Shown here: one piece after another, positions 1-8,747 of the stretch
Numbering within the stretch: the stretch's first letter is position 1
Layout of the letters: each line of letters opens with the position of its first letter
Source of the DNA: Pseudomonas benzenivorans
Lineage (GTDB): Bacteria; Pseudomonadota; Gammaproteobacteria; Pseudomonadales; Pseudomonadaceae
Direction of reading: 5' to 3'
Length of the DNA: 64,000 nt
NCBI RefSeq assembly: GCF_024397895.1
Contig: NZ_CP073346.1
Location: 2,666,001-2,730,000, forward strand
The notes under the pieces: model-generated
The model's input: only the letters and a program-made list of their open reading frames with translations
Database searches by the model: none
What the model was told of the DNA's origin: nothing
Position numbers and translations under genes: made by a program

Positions 1-1
1 C

Positions 2-931
2 GCCGTGTCGAGCAATGTGCCGGCGGCGGTGGCCTTCGGCATCCGCGAGGAGAACATCCTGCCGATGTGGGACTGGGTCGGTGGGCGTTACTCGCTGTGG
101 TCGGCCATCGGCCTGCCGATTGCCATGTCCATCGGCATGTCCAACTTCAAGGAGTTGCTGTCCGGCGCCTATCGGATGGACGAGCACTTCCAGAGCGCGC
201 CCTTCGAGCAGAACATGCCGGTGCTGCTGGCGCTGCTGGGCATCTGGTACGGCAACTTCTGGGGCGCCCAGACCCAGGCGATCCTGCCGTACGACCACTA
301 CCTGCGCAACATCACCAAGCACCTGCAGCAGCTGGACATGGAGTCCAACGGCAAGCGCGTGCTGCAGGACGGCCGCCCCGTGCCCTGCGCCACCGGCCCG
401 GTGATCTGGGGCGGGGTCGGCTGCAACGGCCAGCACGCCTATCACCAGTTGCTGCACCAGGGCACCGCGCTGATTCCGGCCGATTTCATCGTGCCGGTGG
501 TCAGCTACAACCCGGTGGCCGACCACCACCAGTGGCTCTACGCCAACTGCCTGTCGCAGAGCCAGGCGCTGATGCGCGGCAAGACCCAGGCCGAAGCCGA
601 GGCGGAACTGCGGGCCAAGGGCCTGGACGAGGACGAGGTGCAGCGCCTGGCGCCGCACAAGGTGATTCCCGGCAACCGGCCGAGCAACACCCTGGTGATG
701 GAACGGGTCAGCCCGCGCCGTCTCGGCGCCCTGGTGGCCCTGTACGAGCACAAGGTCTTCGCCCAGAGCGCGATCTGGGGCATCAACGCCTTCGACCAGT
801 GGGGCGTGGAGCTGGGCAAGGAGCTGGGCAAGAACGTCTACTCGCGCCTGCTGAGCAGCGAACCGGGGCCGGCCGAGGACCCCTCCACCCAGGGCCTGAT
901 CGACTTCTTCCGCGGCCGTCATCGCGGCTGA
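2..931 (+). CDS. pgi: glucose-6-phosphate isomerase, C-terminal part (5' end outside window)
   Basis: Interconverts glucose-6-phosphate and fructose-6-phosphate in the cytoplasm. The frame is already open at base 2, so about the first 240 residues of the roughly 550-residue family lie upstream. Both family signatures are visible: [14 protein letters not shown] near the start of the visible part and [13 protein letters not shown] near the end. The active-site segment [16 protein letters not shown] carries the conserved histidine. The C-terminus ends normally at TGA. The following 246 bases before the carbonic anhydrase hold no gene. Confidence 0.95.
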   Translation, partial: AVSSNVPAAVAFGIREENILPMWDWVGGRYSLWSAIGLPIAMSIGMSNFKELLSGAYRMDEHFQSAPFEQNMPVLLALLGIWYGNFWGAQTQAILPYDHYLRNITKHLQQLDMESNGKRVLQDGRPVPCATGPVIWGGVGCNGQHAYHQLLHQGTALIPADFIVPVVSYNPVADHHQWLYANCLSQSQALMRGKTQAEAEAELRAKGLDEDEVQRLAPHKVIPGNRPSNTLVMERVSPRRLGALVALYEHKVFAQSAIWGINAFDQWGVELGKELGKNVYSRLLSSEPGPAEDPSTQGLIDFFRGRHRG

Positions 932-1177
932 ACGGCGGCGGGATCCCGCCAGGCGCCCGCTGCAGCCGTCCGGGCGAGCGTCTTCTGCGAGTCGGCGGGG
1001 CAATTCCCGGCCCATTCTCGGGGCCGGCAGCATGGGATTGCTCGCGCGTCTGTTCGTCGGGCGGGCAACTCGCGCCGCTGTGAAGTGTGACTCTTCGGGG
1101 CCGGCGGCTGTCCGCATGGCAGTCTGGTAGTCTTCACCTTCGCGACCGCGCGACAGTTTCAGCAAGAGGTAGATGCA

Positions 1178-1903
1178 ATGCCCTACAAGCACGACGCCAT
1201 TCCCTTGAAAGCACGTACCGCGCCGGAGAGCGCCGATGAGGCGCTGAATGCCATAGTCGGCGGCTTCAAGCGCTTCCGCCATGAGGTCTTCCCGCAGCAG
1301 CAGGAGTTGTTCAAGGCGCTGGCCACCGCGCAGAATCCGCGCGCCATGTTCATCACCTGCGCCGACTCGCGCATCGTGCCCGAGCTGATCACCCAGAGCG
1401 CCCCGGGCGACCTGTTCGTCAGCCGCAACGTCGGCAACGTGGTGCCGCCCTACGGGCAATTACTCGGTGGGGTGTCCACCGCCATCGAGTATTCGGTGAT
1501 GGCGCTCGGCGTACAGCACATCATCATCTGCGGGCATTCCGACTGCGGGGCGATGAAGGCGGTGCTCGATCCGCAGACCCTCGAGCGCATGCCGACGGTC
1601 AAGGCCTGGCTGCGTCATGCCGAGGTGGCCAAGACGGTGGTGGCGGAGAACTGTGGCTGCGCCGATCACAACACCCTGGAGGTGCTCACCGAGGAGAACG
1701 TGGTGGCCCAGCTCGATCACCTGCGCACCCACCCCTCGGTGGCCGCGCGGCTGGCCAGCGGGCAGCTGTTCATCCATGGCTGGGTCTATGACATCGAGAC
1801 CTGCGCGATTCGCGCCTACGACGCGGAGAAGGGCGAGTTCCGTCCGATCGACGACGGTCCGCTGCCGATGGCGACGCCACGGGCGCGCTACCCTCAGAGC
1901 TGA
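1178..1903 (+). CDS. beta-class carbonic anhydrase
   Basis: Reversible hydration of CO2 to bicarbonate; zinc enzyme, cytoplasmic (no signal peptide). The beta-class zinc and active-site residues are all present: Cys61-Ala-Asp63-Ser-Arg65 and His120-Ser-Asp-Cys123-Gly. The 241-residue length is normal or slightly long for the family. The ATG is preceded by a good ribosome site (AAGAGG, ending about 9 bases upstream). It converges on the next gene across a GC hairpin. A carbonic anhydrase also precedes the cox locus in P. aeruginosa (from memory), so the neighbourhood is conserved. Confidence 0.93.
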   Translation: MPYKHDAIPLKARTAPESADEALNAIVGGFKRFRHEVFPQQQELFKALATAQNPRAMFITCADSRIVPELITQSAPGDLFVSRNVGNVVPPYGQLLGGVSTAIEYSVMALGVQHIIICGHSDCGAMKAVLDPQTLERMPTVKAWLRHAEVAKTVVAENCGCADHNTLEVLTEENVVAQLDHLRTHPSVAARLASGQLFIHGWVYDIETCAIRAYDAEKGEFRPIDDGPLPMATPRARYPQS

Positions 1904-1916
1904 AGGGTGGTGAGCG

Positions 1917-1944
1917 ACGGCGCGGCGGCAAGCCTCCGCGCCGT
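1917..1944. terminator. GC-rich hairpin between convergent genes
   Basis: Perfect 9-bp arms ACGGCGCGG and CCGCGCCGT separated by 10 bases, between the stop codons of the carbonic anhydrase and the convergent unknown gene. There is no clear T-run on either side, so termination function is inferred only from position. Confidence 0.45.
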
Positions 1945-1953
1945 AGACGCCGA

Positions 1954-2613
1954 TCAGCTCGCGGCGCGGGGCTGATCCAGCTGCAGTTCCACGCCCAGTT
2001 GCCGCGACAGGCAGGGCCAGCGCTGCCACGCCTCCTCGGTATGCGGGTCGCTCAGGCGCTCGCGAAAGGCGCGCACCGACGCCTGGGTGAAGCTGTCCTC
2101 GTCGAGCATGCCCTCCACCGCGTGATGCACCGCTTCGTCCAGCTGGTTGGCGAAGGGCTCGCCGATCAGCTGGTGGGCGATCAGGTTGGCCACCGTGGTG
2201 TCCAGCGGAATCAGCGGCTGGCCCAGATGGGTCATGTAGCGGTCGTTGACTTCCTCGACCAGGCGATGGGCCAGATAGGCCTCGTCGAGCAGCCCGTCGA
2301 GGCCTTCATGCCCTTCCATCAGCGCCGGCGGCTGCAGGAAGAACTGCTCGGCCACCTTCAGCACCGGTTTGATCTGCGTCTCGATGCCCGCTTCGCGGGC
2401 CACCTGGCTGGCGGCGTCCAGTACATCCGGCACCTGTTCGATATAGGCCGTGACGAAGCGCGTCAGCACGCCGAGGGCATCCTGGCTGGGCAGGCGGATG
2501 GAGGGGTGCAGGCGCTCGAGCTGGCCAGCGGCCAAATGGCGAGCGAGCTGGCCGCTGGCGGCTTCGTGGTGGTGGGCGCGCTGGATCAATTCGCGCAGGG
2601 CGGCAGTGTTCAT
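1954..2613 (-). CDS. conserved hypothetical protein
   Basis: 219 residues, start MNTAALRELIQRA. I choose this ATG because CAGGAG sits 5-6 bases upstream; the frame stays open about 22 codons further but without a ribosome site. The protein is alpha-helical, acidic and soluble-looking, with no signal peptide, membrane segment or cofactor motif that I recognise. The His-rich patch HHHEAASG near the N-terminus is the only compositional feature. It lies between carbonic anhydrase and the cox operon, as a hypothetical gene does in other pseudomonads. Function unknown. Confidence 0.75.
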   Translation of the reverse strand: MNTAALRELIQRAHHHEAASGQLARHLAAGQLERLHPSIRLPSQDALGVLTRFVTAYIEQVPDVLDAASQVAREAGIETQIKPVLKVAEQFFLQPPALMEGHEGLDGLLDEAYLAHRLVEEVNDRYMTHLGQPLIPLDTTVANLIAHQLIGEPFANQLDEAVHHAVEGMLDEDSFTQASVRAFRERLSDPHTEEAWQRWPCLSRQLGVELQLDQPRAAS

Positions 2614-2976
2614 GACAGCTCCTGAGATAAGGACATGGACGTGAACCTTAGCTGGCCGGGCGGGCCAGCTAAGATGCAATTGTCATAATTTTTTAATGCT
2701 TATGCGAGCGCGCTATATCCCTGCGCGCCTGATTTTCTCTGGCGATGGCCACGCGTGGCGTTTAGGACAAGGCTTGCGCGGCTTCGGACATTTTCGTTTG
2801 CGCGTTGCCAGCCAGAAGTCGCCGTCTATACTCGAACGCGATAGGCAGTATCTGATGGAACCGGACGGGCTTCGGCACGGAGAGGTTTCGACAGTGGTCG
2901 CCAGCAGTTATGGCAGTCGATCCCTTTGCCGCAGGCTCCGCCGGCGGGATAACAAGAATCATAAGGGGAACCCGCA
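2614..2976. other. intergenic region upstream of coxB
   Basis: 363 bases without a convincing gene. A 94-codon open frame inside it has no ribosome site and no recognisable content. The region carries the promoter-like element listed separately and a leader of about 140 bases before coxB. The part near 2680-2705 is AT-rich and may hold the promoter of the divergent hypothetical gene. Confidence 0.6.
2805..2832 (+). promoter_or_regulatory. candidate cox operon promoter
   Basis: TTGCCA (2805-2810), a 16-base spacer and TATACT (2827-2832). The -10 region reads CTATACT, the form preferred by stationary-phase sigma S. In P. aeruginosa the cox operon is reported to be RpoS-dependent and starvation-induced (established knowledge), so the match fits. 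Function here is inferred from sequence alone. Confidence 0.5.
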
Positions 2977-4101
2977 ATGATGCGACATCCACGAGTCTGG
3001 ATGGGCCTCCTGCTGTGGTTGGCAATCGGCTCGGCGCAGGCCGAGTGGGGCGTGAACTTCGCGCCCGGAGCCACCGAGGTCAGCCGCTCAGTTTTCGACT
3101 TGCACATGACCATCTTCTGGATCTGCGTCGTCATCGGCGTGGTGGTCTTTGGCGCCATGTTCTGGTCGATGCTGCTGCACCGCCGCTCCAACGGCCAGGA
3201 ACCGGCGCATTTCCACGAAAGCACCACGGTGGAGATTCTCTGGACCGTGGTGCCGCTGGCGATCCTGGTGCTGATGGCCATCCCGGCGACCAAGACGCTG
3301 ATCGACATCTACGACAGCAGCGAGTCGGAGCTGGATATCCAGGTCACCGGCTATCAGTGGAAGTGGCACTACAAGTACCTGGGCCAGGACGTCGAGTTCT
3401 TCAGCAACCTGACCACGCCCCAGGAACAGATCAACAACCAGGCGAAGAAGGGCCCGCACTACCTGCTCGAGGTCGATGAGCCGCTGGTGGTGCCGGTGGG
3501 CAGCAAGGTGCGCTTCCTCATCACCTCGGCCGATGTCATCCACTCCTGGTGGGTGCCGGCGCTGGCGGTGAAGAAGGACGCCATTCCCGGCTTCGTCAAC
3601 GAATCCTGGACCCGCATCGACGAGCCCGGCATCTTCCGCGGCCAGTGCACCGAGCTGTGCGGCAAGGACCACGGCTTCATGCCGGTGGTGGTCGAAGCCA
3701 AGTCCAAGGAAGACTTCGCCGCCTGGCTGGCCGAGCGCCAGCAGGCCGCCGCGGCCGAGAAGGAGCTGACCAGCAAGGAATGGACCCTGGAGGAACTCAT
3801 GGCCCGCGGCGAGAAGGCCTACAACACCAGCTGCGCCGCCTGCCACCAGCCGACCGGCGAGGGTCTGCCGCCGATGTTCCCGGCCCTCAAGGGCTCGCCC
3901 ATCGCCATCGGCCCGGCCCAGGACCATATCGACATAGTGGTCAACGGCAAGCCGGGTAGCTCCATGGCCGCCTTCGGCAAGCAACTGTCGGAAGTCGACA
4001 TCGCCGCCATCATCACCTACGAACGCAACGCCTGGGGCAACAAGGTCGGTGACATGGTCACCCCGCAGGACATCGTCGCGTTCAAAAAGGCTCAGGAGTA
4101 A
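2977..4101 (+). CDS. coxB: cytochrome c oxidase subunit II with C-terminal cytochrome c domain
   Basis: Accepts electrons at the CuA centre and passes them to subunit I. Signal peptide residues 1-22 (cut after AQA), two membrane helices about 42-67 and 88-106. The aromatic stretch YQWKWHY is at 126-132. CuA ligands are His189, Cys224, Glu226, Cys228, His232 and Met235. A fused cytochrome c domain follows (heme site Cys286-Ala-Ala-Cys289-His290, likely axial Met330), making this a caa3-type subunit. AAGGGGA precedes the ATG. First gene of coxB-coxA-cox11-coxC; only 4 bases separate it from coxA. Confidence 0.97.
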   Translation: MMRHPRVWMGLLLWLAIGSAQAEWGVNFAPGATEVSRSVFDLHMTIFWICVVIGVVVFGAMFWSMLLHRRSNGQEPAHFHESTTVEILWTVVPLAILVLMAIPATKTLIDIYDSSESELDIQVTGYQWKWHYKYLGQDVEFFSNLTTPQEQINNQAKKGPHYLLEVDEPLVVPVGSKVRFLITSADVIHSWWVPALAVKKDAIPGFVNESWTRIDEPGIFRGQCTELCGKDHGFMPVVVEAKSKEDFAAWLAERQQAAAAEKELTSKEWTLEELMARGEKAYNTSCAACHQPTGEGLPPMFPALKGSPIAIGPAQDHIDIVVNGKPGSSMAAFGKQLSEVDIAAIITYERNAWGNKVGDMVTPQDIVAFKKAQE

Positions 4102-4105
4102 GGAC

Positions 4106-5689
4106 ATGAGTGCAGTGATCGATCACGGTCATACTGACCACCACCATGGCCCTGCCAAGGGTCTGATGCGCTGGGTGCTGACCACCAACCACAAGGACAT
4201 CGGCACCATGTACCTGTGGTTCAGCTTCGCCATGTTCCTGCTTGGCGGCAGCATGGCGATGGTGATTCGCGCCGAACTGTTCCAGCCCGGTCTGCAGATC
4301 GTGCAGCCCGAATTCTTCAACCAGATGACCACCATGCACGGCCTGATCATGGTCTTCGGCGCGGTGATGCCGGCCTTCGTCGGCCTGGCCAACTGGATGA
4401 TCCCACTGATGATCGGCGCGCCGGACATGGCCCTGCCGCGGATGAACAACTTCAGCTTCTGGCTGCTGCCGGCCGCCTTCGGCCTGCTGGTCAGTACCCT
4501 GTTCAGCGCCGGCGGCGCGCCGAACTTCGGCTGGACCTTCTACGCCCCGCTGTCGACCACCTACGCACCGGAAAGCGTCACCTACTTCATCTTCGCCGTG
4601 CACCTGATGGGCATCAGCTCGATCATGGGGGCGATCAACGTGGTCGCCACCATCCTCAACCTGCGCGCCCCCGGCATGACCCTGATGAAGATGCCGCTGT
4701 TCGTCTGGACCTGGCTGATCACCGCCTTCCTGCTGATCGCGGTGATGCCGGTGCTGGCAGGCTGCGTGACCATGATGCTGATGGACGTGCACTTCGGCAC
4801 CAGCTTCTTCAGTGCCGCCGGCGGCGGCGACCCGGTGCTGTTCCAGCACGTGTTCTGGTTCTTCGGCCATCCCGAGGTGTACATCATGATCCTGCCGGCC
4901 TTCGGCGCGGTCAGCGCGATCATCCCGGCCTTCGCCCGCAAGCCGCTGTTCGGCTACACCTCGATGGTCTACGCCACCGCCTCGATCGCCTTCCTGTCGT
5001 TCATCGTCTGGGCGCACCACATGTTCACCGTGGGCATTCCGCTGACCGGCGAGCTGTTCTTCATGTACGCCACCATGCTGATCGCCGTGCCCACCGGGGT
5101 GAAGGTGTTCAACTGGGCCAGCACCATGTGGCAGGGCGCGATGACCTTCGAGACGCCGATGCTGTTCTCCGTGGCCTTCGTCATCCTCTTCACCATCGGC
5201 GGCTTCTCCGGGCTGATGCTGGCCATCGCCCCGGCGGACTTCCAATACCACGACACCTACTTCGTGGTGGCGCACTTCCACTACGTGCTGGTGCCCGGTG
5301 CGATCTTCGGCATCTTCGCTTCGGCCTACTACTGGCTGCCGAAGTGGACCGGACACATGTACGACGAGACCCTGGGCAAGCTGCACTTCTGGATGAGCTT
5401 CGTCGGCATGAACCTGGCGTTCTTCCCCATGCACTTCGTCGGCCTGGCCGGCATGCCGCGGCGCATTCCCGACTACAACATGATGTTCGCCAACTTCAAC
5501 ATGGTCTCCTCGATCGGCGCCTTCATGTTCGGCGCCACCCAGTTGCTGTTCCTGTTCATCGTCATCAAGTGTATCCGCGGCGGCGCGCCGGCCGCGGCCA
5601 AGCCCTGGGACGGTGCCGAAGGGTTGGAGTGGACGGTGCCGTCGCCGGCGCCCTACCACACCTTCCAGACCCCACCGGAAGTCAAATAG
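4106..5689 (+). CDS. coxA: cytochrome c oxidase subunit I
   Basis: Catalytic subunit of the aa3-type oxidase, reducing O2 to water and pumping protons; integral inner-membrane protein of 12 helices. Start MSAVIDHGHT is chosen because AGGAG lies 7 bases upstream; 527 residues is normal. Metal ligands are all visible: His78 and His392 (low-spin heme), His390 (heme a3), His255, His304 and His305 (CuB). Tyr259 of HPEVY is the cross-linked tyrosine and Glu257 the D-channel glutamate. The His-rich N-terminus (HGHTDHHHG) is common in pseudomonad homologues. Confidence 0.98.
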   Translation: MSAVIDHGHTDHHHGPAKGLMRWVLTTNHKDIGTMYLWFSFAMFLLGGSMAMVIRAELFQPGLQIVQPEFFNQMTTMHGLIMVFGAVMPAFVGLANWMIPLMIGAPDMALPRMNNFSFWLLPAAFGLLVSTLFSAGGAPNFGWTFYAPLSTTYAPESVTYFIFAVHLMGISSIMGAINVVATILNLRAPGMTLMKMPLFVWTWLITAFLLIAVMPVLAGCVTMMLMDVHFGTSFFSAAGGGDPVLFQHVFWFFGHPEVYIMILPAFGAVSAIIPAFARKPLFGYTSMVYATASIAFLSFIVWAHHMFTVGIPLTGELFFMYATMLIAVPTGVKVFNWASTMWQGAMTFETPMLFSVAFVILFTIGGFSGLMLAIAPADFQYHDTYFVVAHFHYVLVPGAIFGIFASAYYWLPKWTGHMYDETLGKLHFWMSFVGMNLAFFPMHFVGLAGMPRRIPDYNMMFANFNMVSSIGAFMFGATQLLFLFIVIKCIRGGAPAAAKPWDGAEGLEWTVPSPAPYHTFQTPPEVK

Positions 5690-5707
5690 GGACGGGGAGT
5701 GACCGCC

Positions 5708-6271
5708 ATGAGCGATGCGATCAGCACTCGCCGTCTGGTTCTGCGCCTGTTGCTGGTGGTGCTGGCCATGTTCGGTTTCGGTTTCGCCCTGGTGCCGATC
5801 TACGACGTGATGTGCCAGGCCTTTGGCATCAACGGCAAGACCGCCGGGGCCTATCAGGGTGCCCAGGTGGCGGACGAACAGCGTCAGGTGCGGGTGCAGT
5901 TTCTCGCCACCAATGCCGCCGGCATGGCCTGGGAGTTCCGTCCCCTGGACGACGAGTTGCTGACCCATCCGGGGGCGAGCAACCAGATGCTGTTCGTCGC
6001 CTACAACCCGACCGACCGGCCGATGACCGCCCAGGCCGTGCCCAGCGTGGCGCCGTCCAAGGCCGCCGCCTACTTCCACAAGACCGAATGCTTCTGCTTC
6101 ACCCAGCAGGAGCTGCAACCCGGGGAGCGCATCGAGATGCCGGTGCGCTTCATCGTCGATCGGGATCTCCCCGAGGACGTGCACCACCTGACGCTGGCCT
6201 ACACCCTGTTCGATATCACTGCGCGTAAACCGCCTGTCGCCCAGGCGACCCTTGCCCGGGCGGCTCCATAA
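5708..6271 (+). CDS. cytochrome c oxidase assembly protein Cox11 (CtaG)
   Basis: Copper chaperone that loads CuB of subunit I. One N-terminal membrane helix (about residues 9-30 of the ATG form), then a periplasmic Ig-like domain with the copper-binding CFCF motif in TECFCFTQQEL. I start at the ATG at 5708, with GGGGAG 8 bases upstream; the GTG 9 bases earlier falls inside that ribosome site. 187 residues is typical. It lies between coxA and coxC, as in many proteobacterial cox operons. Confidence 0.95.
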   Translation: MSDAISTRRLVLRLLLVVLAMFGFGFALVPIYDVMCQAFGINGKTAGAYQGAQVADEQRQVRVQFLATNAAGMAWEFRPLDDELLTHPGASNQMLFVAYNPTDRPMTAQAVPSVAPSKAAAYFHKTECFCFTQQELQPGERIEMPVRFIVDRDLPEDVHHLTLAYTLFDITARKPPVAQATLARAAP

Positions 6272-6282
6272 GGAGAACAACA

Positions 6283-7170
6283 ATGTCGAGTCACGAGCAG
6301 TACTACGTTCCGGCCCAGAGCAAGTGGCCGATCATCGCCACCCTGGGCCTGCTGATCTCGGTCTATGGGGTCGGCACCTGGTTCAACGACATGAAGGCCG
6401 AGCGTGCGGACTCCAACGGTCCGCTGATCTTCTTCATCGGCAGTCTGCTTCTCGCCTACATGCTGTTCGGCTGGTTCGGCAACGTGATCAAGGAAAGCCG
6501 CGCCGGCATGTACAGCGCGCAGATGGACCGCTCCTTCCGCTGGGGCATGAGCTGGTTCATCTTCTCCGAGGTGATGTTCTTTGCCGCCTTCTTCGGCGTG
6601 CTGTTCTACGTGCGCACCTTTGCCGGGCCTTGGCTCGGCGGCGAGGGCGCCAAGGGCGTGACCAACATGCTGTGGCCGACCTTCGAGTACACCTGGCCGC
6701 TGCTCAACACCCCGGACCCCAAGCTCTACCCGGCGCCTAGCGGCATCATCAGCGCCTGGGGGCTGCCGCTGCTCAACACCGTGCTGCTGGTGACCTCCAG
6801 CTTCACCCTGACCTTCGCCCACCATGCCCTGCGCAAGAACCAGCGCAAGCCGCTGACCCTTTGGCTGGCGCTGACCGTGATTCTGGGCGCTGCCTTCCTG
6901 GTGTTCCAGGTCGAGGAATACGTGCACGCCTACACCGAACTGGGGCTGACCCTGGGCTCGGGCATCTACGGCGCGACCTTCTTCATGCTCACCGGTTTTC
7001 ACGGCGCCCACGTGACCCTGGGGGCGATAATGCTGACGGTCATGTTGATCCGCATCCTGCGCGGGCACTTCAGTCCCGATCAGCATTTCGGTTTCGAGGC
7101 CGCCGCCTGGTACTGGCACTTCGTCGACGTGGTGTGGATCGGCCTGTTCGTCTTCGTCTATGTGCTGTGA
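6283..7170 (+). CDS. coxC: cytochrome c oxidase subunit III
   Basis: Seven-helix membrane subunit of the aa3-type oxidase. The family segments SWFIFSEVMFFAAFF, the glutamate-bearing VFQVEEYVHAY and the FHGAHVTLG motif are all present, and the C-terminus WYWHFVDVVWIGLF is diagnostic. AAGGAG is 7 bases upstream of the ATG. 295 residues is the expected size for bacterial subunit III. Last plus-strand gene of the first cox unit; a small gene runs towards it on the other strand 5 bases later. Confidence 0.97.
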   Translation: MSSHEQYYVPAQSKWPIIATLGLLISVYGVGTWFNDMKAERADSNGPLIFFIGSLLLAYMLFGWFGNVIKESRAGMYSAQMDRSFRWGMSWFIFSEVMFFAAFFGVLFYVRTFAGPWLGGEGAKGVTNMLWPTFEYTWPLLNTPDPKLYPAPSGIISAWGLPLLNTVLLVTSSFTLTFAHHALRKNQRKPLTLWLALTVILGAAFLVFQVEEYVHAYTELGLTLGSGIYGATFFMLTGFHGAHVTLGAIMLTVMLIRILRGHFSPDQHFGFEAAAWYWHFVDVVWIGLFVFVYVL

Positions 7171-7175
7171 CGTCT

Positions 7176-7379
7176 CTACCAGGTGACCTGGGAGCTCAGC
7201 TGGCCGCTGTAGAAGCCCCAGGCGATCAGGCCGACGGTGAGCGCGGTGAGCGTCACGCGGACGGTCAGGGCATTGACCAGGCGGGAGCTGCGGCCCTCGT
7301 CCTTGACCAGGAAGAACAGGCCGCTGAACAGGCTGACCAGGGTGGCCAGCAGCAGGATGACGATCGCGGCCTTGAGCAT
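7176..7379 (-). CDS. two-helix membrane protein (DUF2909-like)
   Basis: 67 residues: helix about 2-25, a short charged loop KDEGRSSR, helix about 38-60. It resembles the twin-transmembrane DUF2909 family found in cox loci of pseudomonads. GGAG precedes the start. It is transcribed against the cox genes, between coxC and surf1, so it must have its own promoter in the 74 bases shared with surf1. A role in oxidase assembly or supercomplexes is only a guess from position. Confidence 0.8.
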   Translation of the reverse strand: MLKAAIVILLLATLVSLFSGLFFLVKDEGRSSRLVNALTVRVTLTALTVGLIAWGFYSGQLSSQVTW

Positions 7380-7453
7380 GTGGGACTCCGGGGAAGGGAA
7401 ATGGGCGTTAGAGGCAGTATACCCAGCTTGATCGGTGCGTTTGTGGGGCGTCC

Positions 7454-8185
7454 ATGAGCGCCTTTCGCCCCGGCGTGCTGCCCAGCCTGGTGGTCATGGC
7501 GCTGTTGCCGCTACTGCTGGCGCTGGGCGCCTGGCAGCTGTCGCGGGCCGAGGAAAAGCGCGAGCTGCTGGCCATGCACGAAGCCCGGCGCCTGGCCCCC
7601 CCCGTCACCGTCGACCAGCTGGAGCGCCGCCAGGACCGGGCCTACGTGCGGGTGCGCCTGCACGGCAGCTTCGATGCCGAGCATGGCCTGCTGCTGGATA
7701 ACAGCATCCGTGGCGGACAGGCCGGGGTGGAAGTCCTGCAACCTTTCTACGACCAGGCCAGTGGTCTGTGGCTGCTGCTCAACCGCGGCTGGCTGCCCTG
7801 GCCGGATCGGCGCATTGCGCCCACTTTCGCCACCCCCGAAGGCCCCTTGAACTTGACGGCCTGGGCCTATGTGCCGCTGGGCGAGCCGTTCCTGCTGCAG
7901 CAGGCCCAGGCGGCGCAGGGTTGGCCCCTACTGATCACCCTGGTCGAGCCCCAGGCGCTATGGCAGCGCCTGGGGCGCGCCGGGCTGCCTCAGGAGCTGC
8001 GCCTGGAGCCTGGGCCGGCAGCCTTTCAGGTCGACTGGCCGGTGGTCGCCATGAGCCCGGACAAGCACCTGGGTTACGCCGTACAGTGGTTCGCCCTGGC
8101 GGCCGCCCTGCTCGGTCTGTTCATCTATTTCGGTTTGCATAACGCGCGGGAGACTCGCCATGAACCCAGCCATCACACTGCCTGA
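7454..8185 (+). CDS. SURF1 family cytochrome oxidase biogenesis protein
   Basis: SURF1 (Shy1) proteins help deliver heme a to subunit I. The protein has the family layout of one helix at each end (about 11-30 and 205-222) with a periplasmic domain between. Family signatures LGAWQLSRAEEK, the LLNRGWLP segment and the C-terminal GYAVQWFALA are present. The 3' end overlaps the next gene by 26 bases, so the two are likely translationally coupled. Start of a second cox unit: surf1, CxxxC protein, ctaA, ctaB, sco. Confidence 0.93.
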   Translation: MSAFRPGVLPSLVVMALLPLLLALGAWQLSRAEEKRELLAMHEARRLAPPVTVDQLERRQDRAYVRVRLHGSFDAEHGLLLDNSIRGGQAGVEVLQPFYDQASGLWLLLNRGWLPWPDRRIAPTFATPEGPLNLTAWAYVPLGEPFLLQQAQAAQGWPLLITLVEPQALWQRLGRAGLPQELRLEPGPAAFQVDWPVVAMSPDKHLGYAVQWFALAAALLGLFIYFGLHNARETRHEPSHHTA

Positions 8186-8738
8186 AGCCTCGACACGGCG
8201 CCGCCGCGGTCGCCTGCAACTGATCCTGTTGCTGGCGGTGGTCATTGGCCCGATGATTCTGGCCAGCGCCATGTACCAGTGGCGCTTCTGGGTGCCGGAA
8301 AGCCGCAGCTATCACGGCGAGCTGATCGGCAACGGCCAGACCCGCGCCGATCTGGGCGTGGCGGCCGAGGAGAGCCGCTGGCAGCTGCTGGTGACCACAC
8401 CCGACGCCTGCGCCGCCGATTGCCAGCAGCTGGTGTTCCTCGCCCGGCAGATCCATATCGGCCTCAATCGTGAGGCTACGCGTGCCGCCCATGCCCTGGC
8501 CAGCGCCCTGCCGCTGGAAGCGGACTACGCGGCCACCCTGCGCCGCGAATACCCGCAGCTCACGCGCTATCCCCTGCAACCAGCAGCGCACGCGCGGACA
8601 GCCGGCGAGGGCGCCGGTGCCCAGCTGTGGATCGTCGACCCCCACGGCAATCTGGTGTTGCGCTACGACAGTCGCAGCAAGGGCAAAGGCATCCTCGACG
8701 ACCTACGCTATCTGCTTAAGATCTCGCAAATCGGCTAA
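8160..8738 (+). CDS. membrane-anchored Sco-like CxxxC protein of the cox locus
   Basis: 192 residues with an N-terminal anchor (about 20-39) after a basic RRRRGR stretch, then a periplasmic domain. Cys84-Ala-Ala-Asp-Cys88 has the CxxxC spacing of Sco copper chaperones, and the C-terminal IVDPHGNLVLRYD resembles the thioredoxin-fold strand pair of Sco. It lacks the obvious Sco histidine. GGGAG precedes the ATG. Conserved in pseudomonad cox loci as a hypothetical protein; a thiol or copper role in oxidase assembly is inferred. Confidence 0.85.
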   Translation: MNPAITLPEASTRRRRGRLQLILLLAVVIGPMILASAMYQWRFWVPESRSYHGELIGNGQTRADLGVAAEESRWQLLVTTPDACAADCQQLVFLARQIHIGLNREATRAAHALASALPLEADYAATLRREYPQLTRYPLQPAAHARTAGEGAGAQLWIVDPHGNLVLRYDSRSKGKGILDDLRYLLKISQIG

Positions 8739-8747
8739 GGACTGACG

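Noticed and set aside
2696..2980. 94-codon frame upstream of coxB
   Set aside because: No ribosome site; covers the candidate promoter and leader of coxB.
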